DNA of 64,000 nucleotides from JALYXI01 sp963716685 (lineage in GTDB: Bacteria > Acidobacteriota > Terriglobia > Bryobacterales > Bryobacteraceae), in assembly GCA_963716685.1 (NCBI GenBank), contig CAVQTR010000002.1, positions 62,001-126,000 of the forward strand. Reading direction: 5' to 3'. Shown here one piece after another: positions 34,615 to 43,559 of this stretch. The notes under the pieces were generated by a model. That model had not been told where the DNA came from and did no database searches. It worked only from the letters and a program-made list of their open reading frames with translations. Both the position numbers and the translations under genes were made by a program. How positions within the stretch are numbered: position 1 is the stretch's first letter; each line of letters starts with the position of its first letter.

Positions 34615-36228
34615 ATGAAGGACGGTTCGGCTCAAATGGCCCAGAAACGGCGCTCGCTTCTTTACTTCCCCCTTGTGATTCTCGCCTGTGCACTACTGGG
34701 CGGGCTGTACGGTCCGCGCATGGATGTCGCCGCAGCGGCCACCACCGACGATAACGACGTCAAGACCAGCATCAAGAGCTTCACCAAAGCCTACAATCTG
34801 GTGGAAGAGAACTTTGCCGACCCGGTGAGCGCGGACAAAGCGATCTACAACGGCGCCATTCCCGGCATGCTGCGCACGCTGGACCCTCACTCGAACTTCT
34901 TCGACCCCAAGACGTTTGCCCTGATGCGCGAAGATCAGCGCGGCAATTATTACGGCGTCGGGATGAAAGTGGGACAGCGGCAGGGCAAGACTCTGATTTA
35001 CGAACCGTTCAAGGGCTCGCCGGCGTTTAAGGCCGGTTTGCGGCCGGGTGACGTTATCATCGCCGTGAACGAGAAGCCGACCGCGAATCTGGGCAGCACC
35101 GAAGTGGCGGACATGCTGAAGGGGCCGCGCGGAACGCAGGTGAAGATTACAGTTCAGCGCGACGGTGTGGCCGAGCCGATTTCGTTTGAGGTTACCCGCG
35201 ACGCAATCAGCCGCGCCAGCGTTCCCGAAGCCATCCAGCTGAAGGCGGGCATCTGGTACATCTACATCGAACAGTTTAATGAGACCACCAGCCGCGAGCT
35301 GACGGAGAACCTGACCCATATCGGGGAGAAGAACATACAGGGCCTGATACTGGACCTGCGAGGGAATCCCGGCGGACTGCTGAATGAAGCGGTCGCAGTA
35401 GCTGACAAGTTCCTGAACAAGGACGACGTGATCGTTTCGCACCATGGCCGCGCTTCCGCGGAGAAGGTATACACGGCGCGCAATGGCAACCATGGCCGGC
35501 TGTACCCGATCGTGGTGATGGTGAACCGCTCTTCCGCATCGGCGGCCGAGATTGTTTCCGGAGCGCTGCAGGATCACGATCGCGCCTGGATCTTCGGCGA
35601 AAACACTTTTGGCAAGGGCCTGGTGCAGACCGTGTTCCCGCTGATTGAAAATACCGGACTGGCGCTGACCACGGCGAAGTATTACACACCCAGCGGCCGG
35701 CTGATTCAGCGCGATTACAGCCACACCTCTTTCTTCGATTACTACTACAAGCAGAACACCGAAGCGCGCAACATGCAGGACGTGAAGATGACCGACAGCG
35801 GCCGCACGGTATACGGCGGCGGCGGCATCTCTCCCGACGAGAAGTACACGCCGCCGAAGCTGGATAAGTTCCAGATCGAGATGCTGCGCGATACGGCGTT
35901 CTTCAACTTCACGAGCTATTACTTCGGAACCCACTCGACCAAGCTTGCGGCGAACTGGGCTCCGGACACGGCTATTGTAGACGCGTTCCACAACTACCTG
36001 CTGGCGCACAAGATCGAGTTCAGCGAGGCGGATTTCACGCAGCACATGGACTGGATCAAGCACAGCCTGAATCATGAGATGGTGTTCACGGCGCAGAGCA
36101 GCGAAGACAGCCGCGTGTTCGACGTGAAGACGGATCCCGCGGTGGCGAAGGCCGAAGAAGCTCTTCCCAAAGCACAGGCTCTTCTCAACTCAGCGAAGAA
36201 GATCATTGTGCAGAGAATGGCGAAGTAA
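34615..36228 (+). CDS. S41-family C-terminal processing peptidase
   Basis: A 537-residue protein with an N-terminal membrane anchor or signal (LLYFPLVILACALLGGLYG). The order is that of CtpA-type proteases: an N-terminal helical segment (YNLVEENFADPVSADKAIY), a PDZ domain (GSPAFKAGLRPGDVIIAVNE), and the S41 domain with LDLRGNPGGLL, NRSSASAAEIVSGALQDH (nucleophile Ser near 306-309) and ENTFGKGLVQ with the general-base Lys near 334. A C-terminal extension of about 130 residues is less conserved. It would cleave periplasmic proteins from their C termini. TATACT at 34605 is too close to the ATG at 34615 for a normal leader, so M8 (ATG 34636) is a possible start. The guaA coding region follows almost directly. 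Confidence 0.85.
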   Translation: MKDGSAQMAQKRRSLLYFPLVILACALLGGLYGPRMDVAAAATTDDNDVKTSIKSFTKAYNLVEENFADPVSADKAIYNGAIPGMLRTLDPHSNFFDPKTFALMREDQRGNYYGVGMKVGQRQGKTLIYEPFKGSPAFKAGLRPGDVIIAVNEKPTANLGSTEVADMLKGPRGTQVKITVQRDGVAEPISFEVTRDAISRASVPEAIQLKAGIWYIYIEQFNETTSRELTENLTHIGEKNIQGLILDLRGNPGGLLNEAVAVADKFLNKDDVIVSHHGRASAEKVYTARNGNHGRLYPIVVMVNRSSASAAEIVSGALQDHDRAWIFGENTFGKGLVQTVFPLIENTGLALTTAKYYTPSGRLIQRDYSHTSFFDYYYKQNTEARNMQDVKMTDSGRTVYGGGGISPDEKYTPPKLDKFQIEMLRDTAFFNFTSYYFGTHSTKLAANWAPDTAIVDAFHNYLLAHKIEFSEADFTQHMDWIKHSLNHEMVFTAQSSEDSRVFDVKTDPAVAKAEEALPKAQALLNSAKKIIVQRMAK

Positions 36229-36230
36229 AG

Positions 36231-37982
36231 CTGGAAACGCACCCGCAAATCACTGTTCTGGACGCGGGCGGTCAGTACTGCCATCTGATCGCCCGCAAGG
36301 TTCGCGAGCTGGGAATCTATGCGGATGTCCGCCCGAGCGACACGCCAGCCTCTGAGCTGCGCGATCGCCGGGGCTTGATTATATCCGGCGGCCCGGCCAG
36401 CGTCTACGATCCTGAAAGCCCGACCATCGATCCGGCGATTCTGGCGCTGCAGAGCCCGGTCCTCGGCATCTGCTACGGGCAGCAGCTGATGGCCCGTCTT
36501 CTGGGCGGCAATGTGCGCCCCGGGCAGAAAGGCGAGTACGGCCTTGCCCGGCTGAACCTGAACGGGGCGAGCCCGCTGTTTCTCGACTGGGGGGAAGGCC
36601 AGCAGATCTGGATGAGCCACCGGGATACGGTGGAAGCGGTTCCTCCGGGGTTTTCGGTACTGGCGTCGACGCCCACCTGCGCGATCGCAGCCATGGCGGA
36701 CGGGGATCGCGGACTCTATGGCGTGCAGTTCCATCCTGAAGTGGTCCACACGACCAGAGGCCGGGAGCTGCTGCGAAATTTCCTGTTCGATATCTGTCAT
36801 TGCGAGCGCGACTGGGATCCGCGACACCGCGTTCCGGAGATTGAAGAAGAGATCCGGCAAATTGTGGGCGACCGCAACGTATTCTTTTTCGTTTCAGGCG
36901 GCGTGGATTCCACGGTGGCTTACACGCTGTGCCTGCGCGCGCTTGGCCCTGATCGCGTGCGCGGCGTGTATGTGGATACCGGGTTGATGCGCGCCGGGGA
37001 GACCGAGTTTGTCCGGGCCATGTTCGATCAGCTGGGGCACGGCACGGTTTCCATCGATTCCGCGCACCGGCAGTTTCTGACTCCGCTCGCGCGTGTGCGG
37101 GAACCAGAAGAGAAGCGGCGGATCATCGGCGAAGAGTTTGTGCTGGTGCAGGAACGCGTGATCGAGAGCCACCACCTGTTGGACGGGCACTGGATTCTGG
37201 GTCAGGGGACGATCTACCCGGATACCATCGAATCCGGCGGGACTGCCAAGGCGGCGCTAATCAAGACGCATCACAACCGGGTGGCAGGAATTCAAAAGCT
37301 GCTGGCGGCGAAGCGGATCATTGAGCCGCTCAGTTCCTTCTATAAGGACGAAGTGCGCGAGATTGGCACGGAGCTGGGCCTGCCGCAGGAGTTCCTGGAT
37401 CGCCATCCGTTTCCGGGCCCGGGGCTGGCGATCCGGTGCCTCTGCTCCGAGAGGGACGGACACCTGGAGCCGCTTGGTGACGGCTGGGTGGCACCGATCT
37501 TGTCCGTGGGTGTGCAGGGCGATTCGAGGACGTATGCGCCGGTGCTGGCGCTGAACGATTTCTCCCATGAGAATGCGAGCGAACTGGTGAACAGCACCGC
37601 CGGGATCAACCGCGTGATTGCGCGCGTAGATTCGGTGCAGCCGCTCGACCGTCTGCGGGTGTGGTCTTCCACGCTCTCAGCGGATCGACTGGCGCTTCTA
37701 CGGCTCGCGGACGAAGTGGTTCGCCGTCTTTCGAATGAGAGCGGATTCGACGCGAGGGTTTGGCAGTTTCCGGTGGTGCTGATTCCGCTCGGCACGCCGG
37801 AGGCGAAGGATTCGGTGGTGCTGCGTCCGGTGGATTCCATGGACGGGATGACGGCGCAATCGGTGGCGATGGAACCGGCACTGCTGCGGCGGATCTCCGA
37901 TGAGCTGCTGGCGATTCCCGGGATTGCCGGTGTTTTTTACGACCTGACCCACAAGCCTCCCGCGACAATCGAGTGGGAGTGA
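36231..37982 (+). CDS. guaA: GMP synthase (glutamine-hydrolysing), start codon unclear
   Basis: The conserved N terminus THPQITVLDAGGQYCHLIARK is in frame from 36225, but no ATG, GTG or TTG precedes it. I place the start at CTG 36231; GTA at 36225 would become GTG by one base change and would then overlap the stop of the S41 gene (GTGA). The glutaminase has GICYGQQLMA (Cys about 81) and GVQFHPEVVHT. The ATP pyrophosphatase has FFVSGGVDSTVAYTL. The dimerisation domain ends THKPPATIEWE. At about 583 residues it is longer than the E. coli enzyme, with an insertion around SVGVQGDSRTYAP. It aminates XMP to GMP with glutamine and ATP. Confidence 0.85.
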   Translation: METHPQITVLDAGGQYCHLIARKVRELGIYADVRPSDTPASELRDRRGLIISGGPASVYDPESPTIDPAILALQSPVLGICYGQQLMARLLGGNVRPGQKGEYGLARLNLNGASPLFLDWGEGQQIWMSHRDTVEAVPPGFSVLASTPTCAIAAMADGDRGLYGVQFHPEVVHTTRGRELLRNFLFDICHCERDWDPRHRVPEIEEEIRQIVGDRNVFFFVSGGVDSTVAYTLCLRALGPDRVRGVYVDTGLMRAGETEFVRAMFDQLGHGTVSIDSAHRQFLTPLARVREPEEKRRIIGEEFVLVQERVIESHHLLDGHWILGQGTIYPDTIESGGTAKAALIKTHHNRVAGIQKLLAAKRIIEPLSSFYKDEVREIGTELGLPQEFLDRHPFPGPGLAIRCLCSERDGHLEPLGDGWVAPILSVGVQGDSRTYAPVLALNDFSHENASELVNSTAGINRVIARVDSVQPLDRLRVWSSTLSADRLALLRLADEVVRRLSNESGFDARVWQFPVVLIPLGTPEAKDSVVLRPVDSMDGMTAQSVAMEPALLRRISDELLAIPGIAGVFYDLTHKPPATIEWE

Positions 37983-37991
37983 GCGGCGGCC

Positions 37992-38762
37992 TTACAGGCC
38001 CATGATCTGCAGGCCCGCATCCACGAAGATGACGTTGCCGGTTACTCCGCGTCCGAGATCGCTCGCGAGGAACACGGCGGTATCCGCCACTTCCGCGGGA
38101 TCGGTATTGCGGCGCAGGGGAGCCTTTTCCATGCCGCTGGTGAGCAGCGCGGTGGCGCCTTTGATGCCTTTGAGCGAAGCGGTTTTCACGGCGCCGGCAG
38201 AGATGCCATTCACGCGAATGTTGGCGGGCCCCAGATCGCTTGCCAGGTAACGCACAGAAGCTTCGAGCGAGGCCTTTGCCGCGCCCATGACGTTGTAGTT
38301 CGGGACGACGCGAGTGGACCCCAGATAGGTGAGGGTCATGATGGCGCCGCCGCGGGTCATCGCTCCGGAAGCGGCGCGTGCCGCGGCTACCAGCGAATAC
38401 GAACTGACTTCCTGGGCCAGGAGAAAGCCAGCGCGGCCGGTCTCGACAAAGGGCCGGCTGAGATCTTCGCGATTGGCGAACGCCAGACAATGCACGGCGA
38501 TATCGAGGGGCTTGCCCATGCCTTCAAGCGCGGTCTTCAGCGCGCCCAGCTGTTCGTCGTCGGTCACATTACAGGGCAGCATCCGTTCCACGCGCAGCTC
38601 GCCGGTTATTCCCGCGATGCTTTCCTTCTGCTTCTCATCCAGATAGGTGAGGATCAGCGACGCACCTTCGCGTGAGAATGCCTGTGCGATGGCGTACGCG
38701 ATGCTCCATTTGTTGGCGATGCCCATGACGAGCGCCGTCTTGCCCTGCAGTAAGTCAGCCAT
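37992..38762 (-). CDS. fabI: Enoyl-[acyl-carrier-protein] reductase (NADH)
   Basis: A 256-residue SDR-type enzyme of the FabI class: LLQGKTALVMGIANKWSIAYAIA has the GIAN-x5-A cofactor-binding pattern typical for FabI. HCLAFANREDL follows the third strand, and the catalytic Tyr and Lys are in YNVMGAAKASLE (Y-x6-K). ISAGAVKTASLKGIKG and the C-terminal GNVIFVDAGLQIMG fit the family. It reduces trans-2-enoyl-ACP in fatty acid elongation and is the target of triclosan-like inhibitors. The gene converges on guaA with nine bases between the stops. It follows the Gfo/Idh gene by six bases and is probably co-transcribed with it. Confidence 0.95.
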   Translation of the reverse strand: MADLLQGKTALVMGIANKWSIAYAIAQAFSREGASLILTYLDEKQKESIAGITGELRVERMLPCNVTDDEQLGALKTALEGMGKPLDIAVHCLAFANREDLSRPFVETGRAGFLLAQEVSSYSLVAAARAASGAMTRGGAIMTLTYLGSTRVVPNYNVMGAAKASLEASVRYLASDLGPANIRVNGISAGAVKTASLKGIKGATALLTSGMEKAPLRRNTDPAEVADTAVFLASDLGRGVTGNVIFVDAGLQIMGL

Positions 38763-38768
38763 GAACCT

Positions 38769-39705
38769 CTAGCGTAGCTTCATTGGCGCGCCGCCCGCAG
38801 CCTTGCTTCGCTGGGCCGCATCCATGAACGCGAAGATTTCGAGCGTCTCGTCGTTCGGCACCGGCGGCTCTTTGGTCTGGAAGAACTTCACCATTTCCAC
38901 GAGCAGCGGCCGGTAACCTTCCACGGTTTTCGGCCGGCTCTCCACCACGGTCTTCTCGCGATTCACCACCGCACCATAGGTTCCGTAGGGCCGCAGCGCG
39001 CGCACGGTGCCCACGCGGCCGTCTTTCCACCGGCCCACCATCACGTCGTCGTCGCGGCCGGAGATCCGCGTCACTTCCTCGCATCCCGGGCCCATCAGGG
39101 TGTAGAGCAGCTCAAGCGGATGGATGGCGTACCAAGACAGCTCCAGCTGGTGATGGGGCTCGAATGGTCCGGGTCCCCAGGTGGAGACGCCGCGGGCATC
39201 GGCAAACTTCATGGAAGTGGCCAGTTCGCCGTAGCGAAGGCTGGACGCGCTGAACCACGGCACGCCCGCTTCCTTCGCCAGACGCGCAATCTCGCGGGCG
39301 TCTTCGAGCGTGGAGGCGAGCGGCTTATCGATGAATATCGGCTTCTTCGCCGCGAGCGCCTGCTTCACCTGATCGAGGTGCGCGCGGCCATCCACGCTCT
39401 CGATCAGCACCGCGTCCACGTTCTTCATCATGGAACCGATGCTGGCGTAGAACTCCACATGCCATTTGGTCCGCAGCTCTGCGCTGAACCCTTCCACACG
39501 GGACGCGCTCTGTTCGATATCCCTGCTGGATGCCTTGACCGCGGCGGTGATGCGCGCGCCGGGCAGGTAATCCGGGGATGCCGGGTCATTCAGAATCTTG
39601 ATGAAAGCTGTAACGTGCGAAGTATCCGTCCCGATCAGACCGAGGCGAAGGTCCTGCGCGCCGCACCGGGCACACCGCGAAGAACAGAACCGCCATGAAC
39701 CGCAT
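38769..39705 (-). CDS. Gfo/Idh/MocA-type oxidoreductase, probable frame break in the signal peptide
   Basis: The body reads LRLGLIGTDTSHVTAFIKIL, VDAVLIESVDGRAHLDQVK and KPIFIDKPLAS, which is the NAD(P)-binding fold and the E-K-P-like motif of the family. In the frame of the body, the N terminus would be a Cys-rich stretch (RPCGSWRFCSSRCARCG) with no likely function. In the +1 frame, ATG 39705 gives a signal peptide MRFMAVLFFAVCPV. One extra base near 39660 joins both and makes a 311-residue exported protein. Secreted oxidoreductases of this family are common in Planctomycetes and acidobacteria. Substrate unknown, likely a sugar derivative. Its 5' end overlaps that of the divergent recG gene. 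Confidence 0.7.
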
Positions 39706-41830
39706 GGGCGCATTGTACACTGTGGTCAGCCGGTTGTCTCTCGATCTCGATTCCCCGTTGAAGTACCTGAAAGGCGTGGGCCCTGGCCGCGCCGCGATGC
39801 TGGAGAGCAAAGGTCTTCGAACCGTGGAAGACCTGCTGCAGTACCCGCCGTTTCGTTACGAAGACCGCAGCAATGTTAAGACCATCGCGCAGCTGGCGCC
39901 GGGCGAGATGGCGACGGTGATTGCGGAGGTGAGGTCCGCGAAGCTGTCCGGTTTCCGGCGGCGCAACCTCGGCATGTTCGAAGCCGAATTCACGGACGCG
40001 TCCCGCGCCATCTTGCTGGGCAGGTGGTTTCATGGCGCGCATCTGGCGGACCGGCTGGTCCCCGGCGCGCGGTTTGCGCTTTTCGCGAAGGTGGAATTCG
40101 ATTCGTATCGCGGCGAGCTGCAGATGCGGCACCCCGAACTGGAAGCGCTATCCGGCGACGATGAGAGCGAGGAGGCGCTGCATGTGGGCCGTGTGGTGCC
40201 GGTTTACGAAGCGATCGCGAAGATTAATCCGCGCATGATCCGCACGCTGACGCATCGCGTGCTGGCGGAGGTGCGGGGTTTGGAAGACCGCCTACCCGAA
40301 TCGCTGCGGCGGAAATTGAAGCTGCCGGATCTGGACACGGCGGTGCGGGAGGTCCATTTTCCAGGAGCCGATGCCGACCTGCGGATGCTGAACGCCTTCC
40401 GTTCACCGGCGCAGTTCCGGCTGATTCTCGAGGAGTTTTTCTGGCTGGAGACCGGCCTGGCGCTGAAGAAGCAAAAGGGCCGTCTGGTGCCGGGCATTGG
40501 CTTTCAGCTGAATGAGCAAATCCGCGAGCGCATCAAGGCGATGCTGCCGTTTAAGCCGACGCGCGCGCAGGTTCGGGTGCTGGGCGAGATTGCGAAGGAC
40601 ATGGCCGCGCCGTCCCCAATGAACCGCCTGCTGCAGGGGGACGTGGGCAGCGGGAAGACACTGGTGGCCGCCGAATCCATCGTGATCGCGGTGGAGAATC
40701 AATATCAGGCCGCCATTCTGGCGCCGACGGAGATCCTGGCGTCACAGCACTTTCTTTCATTGAAACCGGTGTTCGAGAAGCTTGGGTATCAGGTGAATCT
40801 GCTGACGGGCTCGAGCAAGGACAAGGAGGTGCTGAAGCGGGGGCTGCGCGTGGGCATGATTCAGGTGGCGATTGGTACGCACGCGCTGCTGGAGCCCGAT
40901 GTGGAGTTCCACAATCTCGGCTTCATCGTGATCGATGAGCAGCACCGGTTCGGCGTGATGCAACGCTTCGAACTGGCGCGGAAGGGTGTCTCGCCGGATG
41001 TTCTGGTGATGACCGCGACGCCGATTCCGCGCACGCTGGCGATGACCCTCTATGGCGATCTGGATGTGTCCGTGATCGATGAGATGCCGCCCGGCCGCAG
41101 GCCGATTGTCACGAAGCACCATAAGGCCGACGAGATCGAGCGCGTGTGGAGTTTTCTGAAGACGCAGATCGATCTGGGGCGTCAGGCGTACGTGGTGTAT
41201 CCGGTGATCGAGGACTCGGAAACGCAGGCGGTGAAGGCTGCGCAGAGCATGCACGACCATCTGTCTCGCGAGGTGTTCCCGACCTTAAAGGTGGCTTTGC
41301 TTCATGGCCGGCTGCCTCCGGCTCAGAAAGAAGCGATCATGCAGGAGTTTAAGAGCGGCGGGATTCAGATCCTGGTGTCCACGACCGTGATCGAAGTGGG
41401 CGTGGATGTTCCGAATGCGACGGTGATGGTGATCGAGCAGGCGGAGCGGTTCGGGCTGGCACAACTGCACCAGTTGCGCGGGCGCGTGGGCCGGGGAGCG
41501 GAGCAAAGCTACTGCCTGCTGGTGACCGACAAGTTAGGGGATGCGGGCAAGGAACGGATCCGCACGATGGTGGATACGAACGATGGCTTCGAGATCGCGG
41601 AGATGGATTTGCGGCTGCGGGGACCGGGCGAGTTTTTTGGGACCAGGCAATCGGGACTGCCCGCACTGAAGTTCGCCAACCTGCTGCGCGACCGGGAAAT
41701 TCTGGAACTGGCGCGGCGGGAGGCGCTGGATTTCGTAGCCAACCCGCCATCGCGCGAGGATTTGGCGGCGGCGGTGGCGTACATCCGCGATCACTGGCAG
41801 CGGAAGTACGGTCTGGTGCAGGTGGGTTAG
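39695..41830 (+). CDS. recG: ATP-dependent DNA helicase RecG
   Basis: A 711-residue helicase. The wedge domain starts LKYLKGVGPGRAAMLESKG and contains the OB-fold pattern around ATVIAEVRSAKL. Motif I is QGDVGSGKT, motif II DEQH, motif III TATPIPRTLAMT, and the RecG-specific end includes RGRVGRGAEQSYC and RLRGPGEFFGTRQSGLP. The enzyme regresses stalled replication forks and branch-migrates Holliday junctions. The ATG at 39695 lies within the 5' end of the divergent oxidoreductase, and TTG 39734, nearer to the conserved LSLDLDSPL, is an alternative start. The stop overlaps the stop of the convergent DoxX gene. Confidence 0.95.
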   Translation: MNRMGALYTVVSRLSLDLDSPLKYLKGVGPGRAAMLESKGLRTVEDLLQYPPFRYEDRSNVKTIAQLAPGEMATVIAEVRSAKLSGFRRRNLGMFEAEFTDASRAILLGRWFHGAHLADRLVPGARFALFAKVEFDSYRGELQMRHPELEALSGDDESEEALHVGRVVPVYEAIAKINPRMIRTLTHRVLAEVRGLEDRLPESLRRKLKLPDLDTAVREVHFPGADADLRMLNAFRSPAQFRLILEEFFWLETGLALKKQKGRLVPGIGFQLNEQIRERIKAMLPFKPTRAQVRVLGEIAKDMAAPSPMNRLLQGDVGSGKTLVAAESIVIAVENQYQAAILAPTEILASQHFLSLKPVFEKLGYQVNLLTGSSKDKEVLKRGLRVGMIQVAIGTHALLEPDVEFHNLGFIVIDEQHRFGVMQRFELARKGVSPDVLVMTATPIPRTLAMTLYGDLDVSVIDEMPPGRRPIVTKHHKADEIERVWSFLKTQIDLGRQAYVVYPVIEDSETQAVKAAQSMHDHLSREVFPTLKVALLHGRLPPAQKEAIMQEFKSGGIQILVSTTVIEVGVDVPNATVMVIEQAERFGLAQLHQLRGRVGRGAEQSYCLLVTDKLGDAGKERIRTMVDTNDGFEIAEMDLRLRGPGEFFGTRQSGLPALKFANLLRDREILELARREALDFVANPPSREDLAAAVAYIRDHWQRKYGLVQVG

Positions 41831-42180
41831 GCGCTGCTAACCGGCGTGCGACGCGTCTGGGCGAGCACCCACCAGATCAGCAGGCCCTGAAGCGGCAACC
41901 GCGCCCACGCGATCCAGGGCGTCAGGATGATGTGATTGGTTGCCATATAAATGTTGGCCGGGAACACGGCGACGAGCAGCGCGGCCAGACCCCAACCTGC
42001 GTAACGGCGGAGCGCGGGAATCCACACCGCGACTCCGCCGGCGATTTCACAGGCGCCGCTGATGTACACCAGAGGGAGCGGCGCGGGAAGCCATGGCGGC
42101 ATGACCCGCAGATAAGTGGCAGCGAAGAAAAAATGCAACAGGCCGGCAAGGACAAAAAAGCCGCCGAGGAACCATGTCAC
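41827..42180 (-). CDS. DoxX-like small membrane protein
   Basis: 117 residues, starting at GTG 42180 that overlaps the stop of the M20 peptidase gene (GTGA). Four transmembrane segments: FLGGFFVLAGLLHFFFA, the loop PPWLPAPLPLVYISGACEIA, YAGWGLAALLVAVFPANIYMA, and a last helix ending LIWWVLAQTRR. GVAVWIPALRR and NIYMATNH are characteristic of the DoxX-like group. These proteins are often linked to quinone or thiosulfate metabolism in archaea, but bacterial members are uncharacterised. As the last gene of the long minus-strand set it probably depends on upstream transcription. Confidence 0.8.
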   Translation of the reverse strand: MTWFLGGFFVLAGLLHFFFAATYLRVMPPWLPAPLPLVYISGACEIAGGVAVWIPALRRYAGWGLAALLVAVFPANIYMATNHIILTPWIAWARLPLQGLLIWWVLAQTRRTPVSSA

Positions 42181-43547
42181 GCGCCGTACTGCTCGAAGAA
42201 GTGCGCGACGGTCATGATGCCCTTGTAGTAGTTCTCGATGTTGTACTTCTCGTTGGGAGAGTGCAGACCATCGTCGGCGAGTCCGAAGCCCATGAGGATG
42301 GTAGGGATGCCGAGTTCGGCGGCGAAATCGCCCACGATGGGAATGGAGCCGCCCGACCGCGTGAACACGGTGGGCTTGCCGAAGACGTCGCTGAAGGCGC
42401 GGGCCGCCACCTGAATGGCGGGATGATCCGTCTTGACCAGCAGGCCGGGGCCTTTGCCCAGCACTTTCACATGCATGGTGATGCCGCGCGGCGCGTTCTT
42501 CGCGACGAACTTTTCAAACGCCGCGATGACCTTGTCCGGATCCTGATTGGGAACGAGGCGGAAGCTTACTTTGGCGGTGGCGGTAGCAGGAATCACGGTC
42601 TTGCTGCCGGCACCGGTGAACCCGCCGGCAATGCCGTGCACTTCGAATGTGGGGCGCGCCCAGGTTCTCTCGAGCACGGAGAATTTGCTCTCGCCGGTAA
42701 GCTTCGATGAACCTACTTCGTTCTTCAGGAATTCCTTTTCGCTGAATGGAAGGCTGGCCCAGCTGGCTTTTTCTTCGGGGGAAGGCGGCAGGATCTCGTC
42801 ATGCATGCCGGGCACCTTGATTTCGCCGCGCGCGTTTTTGACTTTGGCGAGCAGTTCGATTAAACCGAAAACCGCGTTGGGGGCTGCACCACCGTACATG
42901 CCGGAGTGCAGATCGCGCATGGCGCCTCTGGCTTCCACCTCCATGTAGACCAGTCCGCGCAGGCCGACATTCAGGGTAGGCAAACCGGGCGCGTACATGT
43001 TGGTATCGGAGACCAGCGCCACGTCGGCTTTCAGCTTTTCGTGGTTCTCCGCGACATACTTCGTGATGGAAGCGCCGCCGACCTCTTCTTCGCCTTCGAT
43101 CAAAAACTTCAGGTTCAGGGGCAGGGTTCCGTTCACCGCGCGCAGCGCTTCCACGGCCTTAATGTGCATGTACATCTGGCCCTTGTCATCGGCCGAGCCG
43201 CGCGCGTAGACATTGCCATTGCGGACGGCGGGCTCAAAGGGCGGCGATTCCCAAAGCTCGAGAGGATCGGCGGGCTGCACGTCGTAATGCCCGTAGCAGA
43301 GGACCGTGGGTTTTCCGGGGGCATGCAGCCAATCGGCGTAAACCAGAGGATGCCGATCGGTCGCGATCACTTCCACGTTTTCCATTCCGGCATCGCGCAG
43401 TTTGCCGGCGACATATTCGGCGGCGCGCCGGACGTCGCCGGCGTGATCCGGAAGCGTACTCACGCTCGGTATGCGCAACAGCTCTTTCAGTTCTTCGAGT
43501 AAACGGTCCTGATTCTGGCGGACGAAGGTGTCGGTGGCGGAAGACAT
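42177..43547 (-). CDS. M20-family dipeptidase
   Basis: 456 residues; ATG 43547 has AAGGA upstream. The co-catalytic zinc ligands are visible: CYGHYDVQP (His and Asp), ARGSADDKGQM (bridging Asp), FLIEGEEEVGG (general base Glu and ligand Glu), VALVSDTNM (Asp), and GLADDGLHSPNEK near the end (His). The lid domain with VPNQDPDKVIAAFEKF lies in between. Members hydrolyse dipeptides or remove N-acyl groups; the GEEEVGG and LHSPNE pattern matches the carnosinase/DapE-like subgroup annotated as dipeptidases. No signal peptide, so cytoplasmic. It follows ctaA by 12 bp. Confidence 0.88.
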   Translation of the reverse strand: MSSATDTFVRQNQDRLLEELKELLRIPSVSTLPDHAGDVRRAAEYVAGKLRDAGMENVEVIATDRHPLVYADWLHAPGKPTVLCYGHYDVQPADPLELWESPPFEPAVRNGNVYARGSADDKGQMYMHIKAVEALRAVNGTLPLNLKFLIEGEEEVGGASITKYVAENHEKLKADVALVSDTNMYAPGLPTLNVGLRGLVYMEVEARGAMRDLHSGMYGGAAPNAVFGLIELLAKVKNARGEIKVPGMHDEILPPSPEEKASWASLPFSEKEFLKNEVGSSKLTGESKFSVLERTWARPTFEVHGIAGGFTGAGSKTVIPATATAKVSFRLVPNQDPDKVIAAFEKFVAKNAPRGITMHVKVLGKGPGLLVKTDHPAIQVAARAFSDVFGKPTVFTRSGGSIPIVGDFAAELGIPTILMGFGLADDGLHSPNEKYNIENYYKGIMTVAHFFEQYGA

Positions 43548-43559
43548 GTTTCCTTCATT

